Below are positions 8,587 to 17,860 of a stretch of DNA of 64,000 nt, in pieces; positions within the stretch are counted from its first letter, which is position 1; each line of letters begins with the position of its first letter. A program made the translations under genes and the position numbers. The notes beneath the pieces were generated by a model. It did no database searches. It saw only the letters and a program-made list of their open reading frames with translations, and had not been told where the DNA came from. Source of the DNA: Burkholderiales bacterium (lineage in GTDB: Bacteria; Pseudomonadota; Gammaproteobacteria; Burkholderiales; Nitrosomonadaceae); the NCBI GenBank assembly GCA_015075225.1, contig JABTUQ010000006.1, positions 62,001 through 126,000 of the forward strand, written 5' to 3'.

Positions 8587-11463
8587 TCATGCAGTATTGC
8601 GGGTACGGTTGCCAGAAAGAAGAGGTAGCGGGTGTGTATCGGAAATCAACCCGGTAATCATCAGCAGGTAAAACAAAAAAGCAAGTCGGGGTTCATCGAT
8701 CAGACTATCGACAATGCCAATAGCGAGGAACGCTCCCAATGATATGCATAAAACCAGATGAAGTACATCATTGTGCCATGTACGTATCAACCCGCGTGTC
8801 AGCAGGTAGCCTGTCAATACGATGAAGCAGGCGAGGCCAAACCAGCCCTGTTCGAAGAAGACGTGTAAAAAAAGATTTTTGATATGCCAGGGAAGATGGC
8901 TGTCAGTAGAAAAAAACCAGTGCGACATTCCATCGGAGAAATCGCCGTTGAGAACCAGGTCATTACCATCCGAATCCTTTAGAGAGACATTATCCACATC
9001 AATTAGCGTGCCGGGCTGACCATTGTATATGGAGAGCTTGACGGGACGCTGGATCCGGCTATTTGCCGAGTTAAATCCATCAGTGGATATATCGGTTTGA
9101 TAGTCACCCCATTCTCCTGGCGGAGCTTTATCGAGCTTTAATGAAAGCCAGAAACATTCGAACGAATACAGCAAAGCCTTTTCACAAACAGGTGTCGTAA
9201 TTGCGGCATTGGGTGCCTGACTGCGCAGCTTCATCGCAAGCGTATAGTGCTGTCCAGGTTCAACAGCTACGGGTTGCTCAAAATATAGTGTTTCTCCGCT
9301 ACCCAGCTGCAAGTAGGTATTTCTGTTTTTTGTGATAAATGTATAGGTTGAAGTGCGGGCTGGTAAGCTTGAATACCAGAAAAAGGCAGAAGGAAAGGAG
9401 CCTGGGCCCATTCCAAATACAGTGCTACCCTGCATCAGTGCAATATCGATTGAGTCCTGCCAGTGATCAACACGGGTTACGGCATCCTTTCCGGTTGTTG
9501 CAAAACGCGATTGGCTGAACGAACTGCTAAGGATTGGCCAGGCAATAGCCCCTGTGATTCCCGCAATCAGGATGGCGATACTAATACCGGAAAGAATATG
9601 TGTTCGTTTGTGTAAGACGGCCCCCAGAAAACCGATAATGAGCAATACCGTTACCAGCCCAAATGCAATTTGTCCGCCCCGGGAGAAAGTTACCATCACG
9701 CAATACGCATCCAGGCAATACAATCCGACAGCCAGTAGTGTGATTAATGCATTACGCTGCTGCCAGGCCCAGAGCACAACAAATGGTGCAGCCAGTACCA
9801 GATAGCCCTCGATATAGGCGCCACCGGTATGCATACCGTGGAAAGAGCCCGTAATACGATAGCCAGTCTCGAAATTAAACAAGCCCGGGAAGGTGGCCCT
9901 TTCCCAAAGTACATACAAAACTTCTACGCCCAGCCCCAGTGACATTCCGAATGCCAGTCGTGATGCTGCAAGTTGCGGATTGCTCCACTCGCGAGCCAGC
10001 AGAGGAATCAAAGCCAGCGCGAAAAAAAGCCCTTTTACTGAACGTAGCCCATTATAGGAGCTGAAATAGCTGGAAAATGCGTTGTCATCGATGGGTGCCA
10101 GCGGAAAAATGGCAGTGCCGAGACTCACTGCCGCCGAGATAACAAACAGCGTTAATAACAGAGCGGAAGATTGGTGTATGACTGGCTGGATGCAGGACCG
10201 GGGATATAACCGGAGATAGCCAATACCAGCAGTCGCCAATAACAGCGAATCATATTCTGTCCAGTACAGTCGGCCGCTCCATGGTGATAGATCCAGCAAC
10301 GGCAGAGAGGCAAGCACCCAAACCAGCCATGAATCAGGCCGCCACCAAAGCAGTGCGGAGTAAATGATCAAGGGAGGCAGAGCCCATGTGGCACCCAGAG
10401 GGCTGGTGAAAGCGGCCACACCTGCCAGGAGAAGCGCAATCGTCCCGGTAATAATCAGCCATAGTGATCGTTTGTGTTGGGTTGACTGTATTTGCGAACC
10501 GGAAAATTGGGTGGTTATGTCTGGTGAGGGAGCCAGTGGAAATGAAGCGGTGGGTTTCAGTTGTGTGGATGATCGCTGATACAGGTCAAATGTTTCATCA
10601 GGCTCACTGGTTTGGCTGATTTCCTTAATATCTATATCAGTTACCAGTTCCCGGTGGTAGCGGGCTGCTTGCAGTGTGTTTGCGTGATCGTTGCTCAAAC
10701 AGGTGTCCGGTTTTGCCGAAAACAATAAATCCAGTAGGCGGCAGGCTAGTGCAGCAGAGACGATAGCTATCAGAATGTTGGTTGGGTCCGGATGAATTGA
10801 GGGAATAAAGAGTTTTCCGGTTTCGATGATACAGGCCAGTAAGCCTGCTACCACGCCGGGCAGGAAAATGCTGCAACGTCTGAAGGATGATGACCATCCC
10901 GTCTGGTGCCAGATCCAGAAGCCGATCCCCACCGGGATATAAGCACCGGTCTGAAATAGCAGACTGACCAGTGCAACCAATTCTGTTGTGAAATAGTGGT
11001 AATAGAAAGGAAGGAAATGGATTTCTCCCAGCCGCTCAATTCCTTCCGTGAATCCAAGCCATTTGCCAGAAAACCAGTAATTGATATCAGCAAGCACAAC
11101 CAGATAGGGTGCGACTCCCAATAGCAGCAGATAGCGGCCATATCGGCGCAGTCGATGCCAATCCACTCCGGGCAAATATCTGATCATGACGACACCAAGC
11201 ATCATGCCAGCCATTCGGGAAGTAATGGAGGCGCCTTGACTGATGCCAGATGCAATTGCCAGTTGCAAACCTTCGATAAATGCACCCAGCACCGCACCGG
11301 CAATGGCAGCCAGTACCAGTGATGTTCGTTGTGATGACTGGAACAGAAGTATGGCCAGCGGCATGACCAGCAATGCTTCCGGGATCAGTTTCAGCGTACA
11401 GCTATTGCCACAGGAAGGCGTAAACAACCACCCAATTTGTTCCGAGGTCAGTTTTGCTGCCAT
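8587..11463 (-). CDS. O-antigen ligase/polymerase (Wzy_C) with second half of a VanZ domain; frame-split from upstream gene
   Basis: The 958-residue frame is a multi-pass membrane protein. Residues 1-240 complete a VanZ-like region begun in the upstream frame. Residues about 350-900 form an O-antigen ligase (Wzy_C/WaaL) unit with the characteristic VTFSRGGQIAFG near 590 and GMGPGSFPSAFFW near 690. Between that block and IKNLFLHVFFEQGWFGL lies an inserted soluble segment of about 170 residues, with beta-rich text resembling a carbohydrate-binding jelly roll (ending LVLNGDFSDGMSHWFF). The protein would join or polymerise glycans at the periplasmic face. The stated start is probably not native: the frame between it and the VanZ gene has been broken by two apparent one-base losses. 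Downstream is tRNA-Lys, and no glycosyltransferases are adjacent. Confidence 0.8.
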   Translation of the reverse strand: MAAKLTSEQIGWLFTPSCGNSCTLKLIPEALLVMPLAILLFQSSQRTSLVLAAIAGAVLGAFIEGLQLAIASGISQGASITSRMAGMMLGVVMIRYLPGVDWHRLRRYGRYLLLLGVAPYLVVLADINYWFSGKWLGFTEGIERLGEIHFLPFYYHYFTTELVALVSLLFQTGAYIPVGIGFWIWHQTGWSSSFRRCSIFLPGVVAGLLACIIETGKLFIPSIHPDPTNILIAIVSAALACRLLDLLFSAKPDTCLSNDHANTLQAARYHRELVTDIDIKEISQTSEPDETFDLYQRSSTQLKPTASFPLAPSPDITTQFSGSQIQSTQHKRSLWLIITGTIALLLAGVAAFTSPLGATWALPPLIIYSALLWWRPDSWLVWVLASLPLLDLSPWSGRLYWTEYDSLLLATAGIGYLRLYPRSCIQPVIHQSSALLLTLFVISAAVSLGTAIFPLAPIDDNAFSSYFSSYNGLRSVKGLFFALALIPLLAREWSNPQLAASRLAFGMSLGLGVEVLYVLWERATFPGLFNFETGYRITGSFHGMHTGGAYIEGYLVLAAPFVVLWAWQQRNALITLLAVGLYCLDAYCVMVTFSRGGQIAFGLVTVLLIIGFLGAVLHKRTHILSGISIAILIAGITGAIAWPILSSSFSQSRFATTGKDAVTRVDHWQDSIDIALMQGSTVFGMGPGSFPSAFFWYSSLPARTSTYTFITKNRNTYLQLGSGETLYFEQPVAVEPGQHYTLAMKLRSQAPNAAITTPVCEKALLYSFECFWLSLKLDKAPPGEWGDYQTDISTDGFNSANSRIQRPVKLSIYNGQPGTLIDVDNVSLKDSDGNDLVLNGDFSDGMSHWFFSTDSHLPWHIKNLFLHVFFEQGWFGLACFIVLTGYLLTRGLIRTWHNDVLHLVLCISLGAFLAIGIVDSLIDEPRLAFLFYLLMITGLISDTHPLPLLSGNRTRNTA

Positions 11464-12049
11464 TCATCGTATGACAGCAAAAAATCGTAAGGAAAAAGCT
11501 CAATATCAGATAAACCAGCGCATAGATCACCAGCGCGGCACGCCGTGCATTTTTCCCTCCCCGAAGCAGATTGAGGATAGTTTGCTGGAGACGCAGACCA
11601 GTCATGGGCCACAGCAGGGTGCCTAGCAGCGAGCCTGCAAATTCGGCATAAATATCGTTCAGCGAGACCGTGCGCGGGCTGAAAAATTGCTGAACAAATT
11701 CCACACCTATCGCGATAACCACACAGAACAACAGGGACAGGATCATTCCTGCGGCCAGTACCAATGCATCACGGCTTCGTCCTGTCAGCAGGCCGCAACC
11801 CAGAAAACCCAGTGGCATGTACAAAAGCAAATTGGCAACCAGGTCAGCACGGCTGGCGACTCCCAGTTGCAGGAGCGGAATATGCTGGAAATTCTCCCAC
11901 GCGGTATCAAACGACAGACCATTCCAGGAAAATGGAATCAGGCTGCCGTAAATTACGAAGAATAAATAGCCCGAAAACAGGGACACAGGAATGATCCGGT
12001 TATCTGTTCCGGATGGAATAAAGTTGTGGTTAGCAGTGGATGGGTGCAA
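11402..12049 (-). CDS. VanZ-like membrane protein, N-terminal part of the split VanZ/O-antigen ligase
   Basis: The 215-residue frame has several transmembrane helices and the VanZ signature region (ADLVANLLLYMPLGFLG near residue 67, then a VEFVQQFFSPRTVSLNDI block near 115-132). The last 30 or so residues are out of frame with the family. In another reading frame the same DNA encodes FPYDFLLSYDEWQQ, the YPFDF-type motif expected at this point in VanZ proteins, and this leads into the downstream ligase frame. The native product was therefore probably one protein of about 1,150-1,170 residues. The disruptions lie at an A5 run (11493-11497) and a T4 run (11452-11455) on the plus strand. Confidence 0.75.
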   Translation of the reverse strand: MHPSTANHNFIPSGTDNRIIPVSLFSGYLFFVIYGSLIPFSWNGLSFDTAWENFQHIPLLQLGVASRADLVANLLLYMPLGFLGCGLLTGRSRDALVLAAGMILSLLFCVVIAIGVEFVQQFFSPRTVSLNDIYAEFAGSLLGTLLWPMTGLRLQQTILNLLRGGKNARRAALVIYALVYLILSFFLTIFCCHTMNGSKTDLGTNWVVVYAFLWQ

Positions 12050-12309
12050 TTGATACTCCGGTGGTCTGATTATTCCCGGAAAATCCGGAACTGAATAATC
12101 CGGTTGTCTTTGTGTGCCAGCGATTCATGCTTCTGCGCCGGGAGGCTGAGGTTACTCCGCTATAATTGCCAAAGTCATCGGCGTGTCTATGAAAACCCTT
12201 GCCAGATCAGCAATACCTTCCAGTCGTTATCAGGCGGGGCGTGATGAAGCTGGCTGCCGGGAGTTTCTCCGATTCCCGATTTTTTCAACGTTCAACCTGG
12301 TATTTTTCT
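12050..12309. other. Divergent intergenic region VanZ gene/hemJ
   Basis: A TATAAT box at 12161-12166 on the plus strand is a candidate -10 for hemJ, with only a weak -35. Longer in-frame extensions of hemJ into this area exist but lack family similarity. Confidence 0.4.
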
Positions 12310-12723
12310 ATGCTCTGGATCAAATCGTTACATATTATCTCTATGGTGACCTGGTTTGCCGGGTTGTTTTATCTGCCCCGGCTGTTTGTCTATCACGCCA
12401 TGAGCACGGATCAGGCGGGTATAGATCGGTTCAAGGTGATGGAGCGCAAGCTTTATTACGGCATTATGACCCCGGGTGGGCTGTCCACGATCATATTTGG
12501 TACCTGGCTGTGGCTGGGCTACGGTTTTTCCGGAGGATGGCTGCACACCAAGCTGGCACTGGTGGTTTTGCTAATTGGCTATCACCTTTATTGCGGCAAG
12601 CTGCTGGCTGATTTCAGGCATGACCGCAATAGGCATGGTCATGTTTACTATCGCTGGTTTAATGAGCTGCCGGTGCTGGCCTTGTTTGCCATCGTTATTC
12701 TGGTGGTGGTCAAACCCTATTGA
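12310..12723 (+). CDS. hemJ: Protoporphyrinogen IX oxidase HemJ
   Basis: From ATG 12310 the product is 137 residues with four transmembrane helices, the usual HemJ length. The first helix reads MLWIKSLHIISMVTWFAGL with the conserved histidine near residue 8, followed by FYLPRLFVYH. A conserved lysine lies in HTKLALVVLLIGYH in the third helix. HemJ oxidises protoporphyrinogen IX to protoporphyrin IX in heme synthesis, in the inner membrane. Frames starting at 12199 or 12244 would add up to 37 non-conserved residues. No strong ribosome binding site precedes 12310, so the start is chosen from family length. Confidence 0.85.
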   Translation: MLWIKSLHIISMVTWFAGLFYLPRLFVYHAMSTDQAGIDRFKVMERKLYYGIMTPGGLSTIIFGTWLWLGYGFSGGWLHTKLALVVLLIGYHLYCGKLLADFRHDRNRHGHVYYRWFNELPVLALFAIVILVVVKPY

Positions 12724-12746
12724 GGCAATGGAGCGTGGCGGATGAA

Positions 12747-13283
12747 TCAGTCGTCCGCTATTGTTTGTCCAGGAAAGAGCGTGTCGGTATAGCCGAACTT
12801 GCGTAAATCATCAATGCGCATGGGGTAGAGTATTCCATCCAGATGATCGCATTCATGCTGTACCACGCGTGCATGGAACCCGGTTACTGTTCTATCGATG
12901 GGGGCGCCAGTGGCATCCATGCCCTGATAACGCAGATGGGTGTAGCGGGGCACCAGCCCGCGCATTCCCGGGATACTCAAACAGCCTTCCCAGTCTTCCT
13001 CCTGCTCTGCTGCTAACGGCGTAAGCTCCGGATTGATCAGTATGGTAAACGGGATGCTTTCGGCATCCGGGTAGCGTGAAGAGTGTTCCACACCAAAAAT
13101 GACAACCCGCAGGCTGACCCCAATCTGCGGTGCAGCGAGTCCGGCGCCGTTGAGTGCCGCCATCGTATCCCGCATATCCAGCAGCAATTCTTCCAGTTCG
13201 GGTGAACCCAGCCGTTCGACACGCCGTGCGACTTGCAGCAGGCGTGGGTCGCCCATTTTCAATACAGGTTTAATCATCTTCAT
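12747..13283 (-). CDS. def: Peptide deformylase
   Basis: The 178-residue enzyme shows all three deformylase motifs: [10 protein letters not shown] near residue 46 (motif I), EGCLSIPG near 99 (motif II, metal-ligand Cys) and QHECDHLDG near 141 (motif III, two metal-ligand His and the catalytic Glu). It removes the N-formyl group from nascent proteins using Fe2+ or a similar metal. The start overlaps the end of mtnP by 14 bp, so the two are cotranscribed and probably translationally coupled. In many genomes def pairs with fmt; here it does not. The 3' end converges on hemJ. Confidence 0.96.
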   Translation of the reverse strand: MKMIKPVLKMGDPRLLQVARRVERLGSPELEELLLDMRDTMAALNGAGLAAPQIGVSLRVVIFGVEHSSRYPDAESIPFTILINPELTPLAAEQEEDWEGCLSIPGMRGLVPRYTHLRYQGMDATGAPIDRTVTGFHARVVQHECDHLDGILYPMRIDDLRKFGYTDTLFPGQTIADD

Positions 13284-14016
13284 CCCTCACCAGATATTCC
13301 AATATATTCCTGACACTTTCCATTGCGTTCTCCAATATCTGGTGGGCCGCCTGCAGGGGGATGGCTTCGATACTTTCCTCGCGTCCGGCAGCTGTATTGG
13401 CAATGGCAGCAATGGTTGCGTAAGAAATACCCAGTTCACGCGCGAGAATCGCTTCCGGCATGCCGGTCATCCCGACCAGATCGGCGCCATCGCGTTCCAG
13501 CCGGTTGATTTCGGCTGCGGTTTCGAACCGGGGACCTTGCGTTGCAGCATAGACACCACCATCGATGACAGATTCGCCTGCTTCTTGTGCAGCCTTCAGA
13601 AGTCTTGCCCGTGCCCTGGGGCAATAAGGTTGTGTGAAATCTGTATGAATGATCCTGTTGTTGGAGCGATCGTGGAAGGTGGCCTCGCGGCTGTGGGTGT
13701 AATCAATGATCTGGTCAGGTATGACGATTTTTCCGGGGCCCATGTCCTTGCGGATGCCGCCAACGGAGGCGATCGCAATGATTGTTTCGATATTCAGGAT
13801 GTGCAAGGCCCAGATATTGGCCCGGTAGTTGACCGCATGCGGGGGGATGTTGAGGCCGTGACCATGCCTGGACAGGAAAACAACTTCCCTCGTGCCAATC
13901 GTGCCAAAAATCAGGGCTCCTGAGGGTTCGCCATAAGGCGTTCTCGTGATCTGGCGGTGAGTGACTTCCAGACCAGCGAGTTTGCTCATGCTTCTGCCGC
14001 CGATGATTGCAATCAT
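13270..14016 (-). CDS. mtnP: S-methyl-5'-thioinosine/thioadenosine phosphorylase family protein
   Basis: The 248-residue protein is a type-2 purine nucleoside phosphorylase. Visible features are the N-terminal phosphate loop MIAIIGG, the [25 protein letters not shown] block near residue 48, [18 protein letters not shown] near 157 and the base-binding region [19 protein letters not shown] near 180. Such enzymes cleave methylthioadenosine or methylthioinosine from polyamine metabolism; the exact base preference cannot be read here. It overlaps def. A MITE copy (14042-14181) sits only 25 bp before the start codon, so the operon promoter lies within or beyond that element. Confidence 0.85.
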   Translation of the reverse strand: MIAIIGGRSMSKLAGLEVTHRQITRTPYGEPSGALIFGTIGTREVVFLSRHGHGLNIPPHAVNYRANIWALHILNIETIIAIASVGGIRKDMGPGKIVIPDQIIDYTHSREATFHDRSNNRIIHTDFTQPYCPRARARLLKAAQEAGESVIDGGVYAATQGPRFETAAEINRLERDGADLVGMTGMPEAILARELGISYATIAAIANTAAGREESIEAIPLQAAHQILENAMESVRNILEYLVRDEDD

Positions 14017-14041
14017 ATTAATTTTATGAATAAAAAATTAG

Positions 14042-14181
14042 GGAACTTCTGCAAAACTACCTACGTTGTCATTTCCGCGTTAAAAACAGGCTCAAAATGC
14101 TCATTTATTACGTATAAATTCCACTTTTTCTCCGATTTTTGCCTTGAACTGACTGCCCCGCTGACATTTTTCAGAGGTTCC
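14042..14181 (+). repeat. MITE copy 1 (140 bp)
   Basis: Left end GGAACTTCTGCAAAA and right end TTTTTCAGAGGTTCC form imperfect 15-bp terminal inverted repeats. The element is flanked by the perfect 4-bp direct repeat TTAG (14038-14041 and 14182-14185). It has no coding capacity. Three relatives occur at 26696, 37248 and 38213, all in the same orientation. The 4-bp YTAR-like duplication resembles IS5-group targets, which is inference. Confidence 0.85.
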
Positions 14182-14237
14182 TTAGAGGCCATAACCTTGC
14201 CAGTCATTTACAGACGGGAATGGTGGGAATATTGCTA

Positions 14238-16550
14238 TCACTGTATATATCCGGGCAGCGGATCGGTAAAATCAGGATTCTGTAATGAATAATCGGTTTC
14301 AGGCGGGAGCTGTTCCTGAAAGAAGTATTCGCTGAGTGTTCCAAACATATCCCTCATGCCCGTTTCCGGATCAATTTTGGCTATAACAATGCCCTTTGGT
14401 GGCGTTATTTTGGCAATTGGAATGGATTTGAGAGCAGTCGCCATATAATCAATCCAGATGGGTAAGGCTGCTTGTCCCCCGGTTTCCCTGTTTCCCATAG
14501 TTTTGGGTTCATCGAATCCCATCCAGGTCACTGCCACCAGATTTTTCTGGTAACCGCAAAACCAGGCATCGACTGCATTGCTGGTTGTCCCGGTTTTACC
14601 CGCAATATCATTGCGCCCCAGCACCCTTGCCCGGGCAGCAGTACCCCGCTGAATGACATCCTGCATCATGCTGGTCATGAGAAATGCATTACGTGGATCA
14701 ATCACTTGTTTGGCATTCTGATTCGCTGTGACAAAACGGGCCTGCTCGATAACCTTTCCTTTTTCATCCTCGATCCGGTCAATGAAATAGGGGTGGATGT
14801 GATAGCCTCCGTTGGCAAAAGTGGCGTAGCCGATAGCCATCTGCATGGGTGTGGCTGATCCTGCACCCAGTGCCATGGGAAGCACTGCCGGGTGATGTTT
14901 CTGATCGAAACCGAAGCGGATGGCGTAGTCTTGTGCATAAGCCGGACCGATCGCCTGCAGAATACGGATTGCTGCCAGATTCTTTGAATGCGTCAAAGCT
15001 GTACGCATCCTGATCGGGCCGCTGAACTTGCCATCGTAATTCCTCGGTTCCCAAGCTTTGCCTCCTGTTTGCTCCGGGCCCAGGTACAGCGGTGCATCAT
15101 TGATGATGGTGGCTGGCGTGAATCCTTTCTCAAGTGCAGCAGAATAAATGAATGGTTTGAAGCTCGATCCAGGCTGACGCCATGCCTGGGTGGCGTGGTT
15201 GAACTTGTTGCGATGGTAATCGAACCCGCCCACCAGGGCGCGAATAGCACCATCGTTTGGATCCATGGCAATCAGTGCAGCCTCGACTTCGGGTAGTTGA
15301 ACAATCTGCCAGCCGATCTTTTCCATTTTTTTTACGCGGATCAATGCACCTGGCCGTATCCGTTTTTCTCCAATCTTGGAATCGTTGCCAAGAAAACGAC
15401 GTGCCATTTTCAGACCTTCACCCGTAATCCGGATAGTTTCTCCGTTTTTGCAGAAGGCCTCGACGGCGGCAGGGGTGGCCGAGAGTACAACAGCCGCCAG
15501 AATGTCGTCACTGCTGCTGACATTCTGCAAAATTTCCTGCAATGCTTCGGGATCCTTGAGATCTTTTGGCAATTTCAGGAAGGCTTCCGGGCCACGATAA
15601 CCATGCCGGGCATCGTAGTCGATGACACCTTTGCGCAGCGCACGGTAGGCGGCTACCTGATCCGCTTTCTTCAATGTGGTGTAGACCTTGATTCCGCGTG
15701 TATACGCTTCATCGCCGTAACGGTCATAAATCACCTGCCGTACCATTTCTGCGATGTAATCCGCAGGTATGGCATAGGTTTTTACCTGACGGTGAATCTG
15801 AATGGCTGTTTTTTTCGCCTCGGTATATTGCTTGGCAGAGATATAACCCAGCTCCCGCATCCGCTTGAGAACATACTGCTGCCGGGTTTTTGCGCGCTCC
15901 GGATTGACAACCGGGTTAAACCGGGAAGGTGCCTTGGGCAGCCCTGCCAGCATGGCAGCTTCCGCTAGGCTGATGTTGCCCAGTTTTTTGCCAAAATAGG
16001 ATTGCGCAGCAGAAGAGAAGCCATAGCTGCGTTGTCCGAGATAAATCTGATTGATATACAGCTCAAGGATTTTATCCTTTTCCAGGCTGTGCTCGATTTT
16101 GAAAGCCAGCAAGGTTTCACTGAATTTCCGGTTGAGCGTTTTTTCCTTGGTCAGAAAAAAATTACGCGCCACCTGCATCGTAATGGTACTGGCGCCCTGT
16201 TGTACGCCACCAAATTTGAAGTTGGAATAAATCGCACGTAGAACACCGATGTAATCCACCCCGTAATGTTGATAAAACCGGTCGTCCTCGGCTGCCAGAA
16301 TGGCGTATTTGAGTGACTTGGGCACATCCTCTATTTTTATAAAATCCCTGCGTTCCTCGCCAAATTCTCCGATCAGCAAACCATCGGTACTGTAAATGCG
16401 CAGTGGGATTTTGGGTCGGTAATCCGTCAGAGTTTCAAGGCTGGGCAGAGAGGGCAAGGTAACCAGGGCAGCAAATACCACTAATAACGCTGCGAGCAAG
16501 CCAGTGGCCAGGATGGCCAGAAAAAGACGGTAAATCCAGCGGAATAACAT
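14238..16550 (-). CDS. mrcA: Penicillin-binding protein 1A (bifunctional transglycosylase/transpeptidase)
   Basis: The 770-residue class A PBP has an N-terminal membrane anchor (about residues 6-30). The GT51 glycosyltransferase domain shows AAEDDRFYQHYGVD near 86, GASTITMQVARNFFL near 118 and IYLGQRSYG near 165. The transpeptidase domain has the catalytic SxxK in PGSSFKPF near 452, SxN in THSKNLAAIR near 510 and KTGTT near 650. It polymerises and cross-links peptidoglycan in the periplasm. It is divergent from pilM, the usual neighbourhood in proteobacteria. The gene is complete. Confidence 0.95.
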   Translation of the reverse strand: MLFRWIYRLFLAILATGLLAALLVVFAALVTLPSLPSLETLTDYRPKIPLRIYSTDGLLIGEFGEERRDFIKIEDVPKSLKYAILAAEDDRFYQHYGVDYIGVLRAIYSNFKFGGVQQGASTITMQVARNFFLTKEKTLNRKFSETLLAFKIEHSLEKDKILELYINQIYLGQRSYGFSSAAQSYFGKKLGNISLAEAAMLAGLPKAPSRFNPVVNPERAKTRQQYVLKRMRELGYISAKQYTEAKKTAIQIHRQVKTYAIPADYIAEMVRQVIYDRYGDEAYTRGIKVYTTLKKADQVAAYRALRKGVIDYDARHGYRGPEAFLKLPKDLKDPEALQEILQNVSSSDDILAAVVLSATPAAVEAFCKNGETIRITGEGLKMARRFLGNDSKIGEKRIRPGALIRVKKMEKIGWQIVQLPEVEAALIAMDPNDGAIRALVGGFDYHRNKFNHATQAWRQPGSSFKPFIYSAALEKGFTPATIINDAPLYLGPEQTGGKAWEPRNYDGKFSGPIRMRTALTHSKNLAAIRILQAIGPAYAQDYAIRFGFDQKHHPAVLPMALGAGSATPMQMAIGYATFANGGYHIHPYFIDRIEDEKGKVIEQARFVTANQNAKQVIDPRNAFLMTSMMQDVIQRGTAARARVLGRNDIAGKTGTTSNAVDAWFCGYQKNLVAVTWMGFDEPKTMGNRETGGQAALPIWIDYMATALKSIPIAKITPPKGIVIAKIDPETGMRDMFGTLSEYFFQEQLPPETDYSLQNPDFTDPLPGYIQ

Positions 16551-16726
16551 TAAAAGAGGTGGTGTTGTGTAGAGTAAAAAAGGATTCAGGATGAAATTAT
16601 AAAGGGTATATCGACCGTTATTGTACGAATTAACTCATTCATAAATCTGCCAGAATCGACCTCAATTGCAGTTACCCATCCGGAAGGAAATGCTCCGGCC
16701 AATTCATCGGAAAATGAAAAGCAGAT

Positions 16727-17860
16727 ATGGCGATCAATACATCCATCCTGAAAAAACCGCTCGATATCAAATTTGATCTGGATTTTGGCCAGTTGGCTGG
16801 CGCTTCCCGCATGCTGGGTGTGGATATCAGCGCATCGTCAATCAAAATGGTGGAGCTTTCCAGAAAAGGCAAGCCGCCTTATTCGTATTCTCTGGAACGA
16901 TATGTGATCGAACCCATGCCGACGGACGCATTGCAGGATGGCGGTATCAATCAGATTGAGCAGGTAAGTGAGTGCCTGCGTAACGCCTTGAAGCGGATGG
17001 GTACACGGCAGAAAAAAGCGGTCATGGCATTGCCGCTGACTGCGGTCATCACTAAAAAGATCAATGTTCCAGCTGGTTTGCGTGAAGATGATCTGGAGTT
17101 TCAGGTCGAGACAGAAGCCAATCAGTATGTGCCGTTTGCGCTGGATGAAGTCAATCTGGATTTTCAGGTTATTGGGCCGGTTCCCGATTATCCGGAAGAG
17201 GTGGAAGTGCTGCTGTCCGCTGCTCGCAAGGATAAGGTGGAAGATCGGGTGGCCGCAGCACTGTCAGCTGGTCTGAAAGTGGAAGTAATGGATATCGAGC
17301 AGTTTGCTGCTCAGTCCATGTTTGCCAGAGCAATTACGCAACAGCTGCCAGATGAGGGCAAGGATAAGGTGGTGGCGTTGATCGATATTGGCGCTAGCGT
17401 TACCCGGATCAATGTGTTGTTGAACGGGGAATCGGTGTATATGCGCGATTTGTCTTTTGGCGGCAATCAGCTGACCCAGGAAATCCAGAACCAGTTCAAT
17501 CTTTCTCCCGAGGAAGCCGAAACAGCCAAGCGCAACGGGACATTGCCGGAAAATTATTCCAATGATGTATTGAAACCGTTCTGCGAAACAGTAGCGCTGG
17601 AAGTGTCCCGTGCACTCCAGTTCTTTTTTACCTCCACGCAATATACCCAAGTGGATTTCATTTTTTTGTCGGGGGGATGTGCCTCGATTCCCGGTCTGGA
17701 AGAAATTATATCCGGGCGCACCAATGTGATTACCCAGATAGTCAATCCATTCGCCGATATGGCGTTATCCGGCCGTGTCGCACAACGTCAGTTGAAAATG
17801 GATGCACCCGTATTGTTGACGGCCAGTGGTCTGGCCATGCGAGGATTTGATCCATCATGA
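16727..17860 (+). CDS. pilM: Type IV pilus assembly protein PilM
   Basis: The 377-residue cytoplasmic protein has the actin-like PilM/FtsA fold. The first nucleotide-binding motif is MLGVDISASSIKMVELS near residue 29, and a second phosphate block is VVALIDIGASVTRINVLL near 217. PilM binds the N-terminus of PilN and links the alignment complex to the pilus motor. The 3' end overlaps pilN by 4 bp (ATGA), and the operon pilMNOPQ is complete. An N-terminal extension of about 25 residues precedes the fold. Confidence 0.95.
   Translation: MAINTSILKKPLDIKFDLDFGQLAGASRMLGVDISASSIKMVELSRKGKPPYSYSLERYVIEPMPTDALQDGGINQIEQVSECLRNALKRMGTRQKKAVMALPLTAVITKKINVPAGLREDDLEFQVETEANQYVPFALDEVNLDFQVIGPVPDYPEEVEVLLSAARKDKVEDRVAAALSAGLKVEVMDIEQFAAQSMFARAITQQLPDEGKDKVVALIDIGASVTRINVLLNGESVYMRDLSFGGNQLTQEIQNQFNLSPEEAETAKRNGTLPENYSNDVLKPFCETVALEVSRALQFFFTSTQYTQVDFIFLSGGCASIPGLEEIISGRTNVITQIVNPFADMALSGRVAQRQLKMDAPVLLTASGLAMRGFDPS

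Noticed and set aside
12199..12309. N-terminal extension of hemJ
   Set aside because: Adds non-conserved residues before the normal HemJ start.
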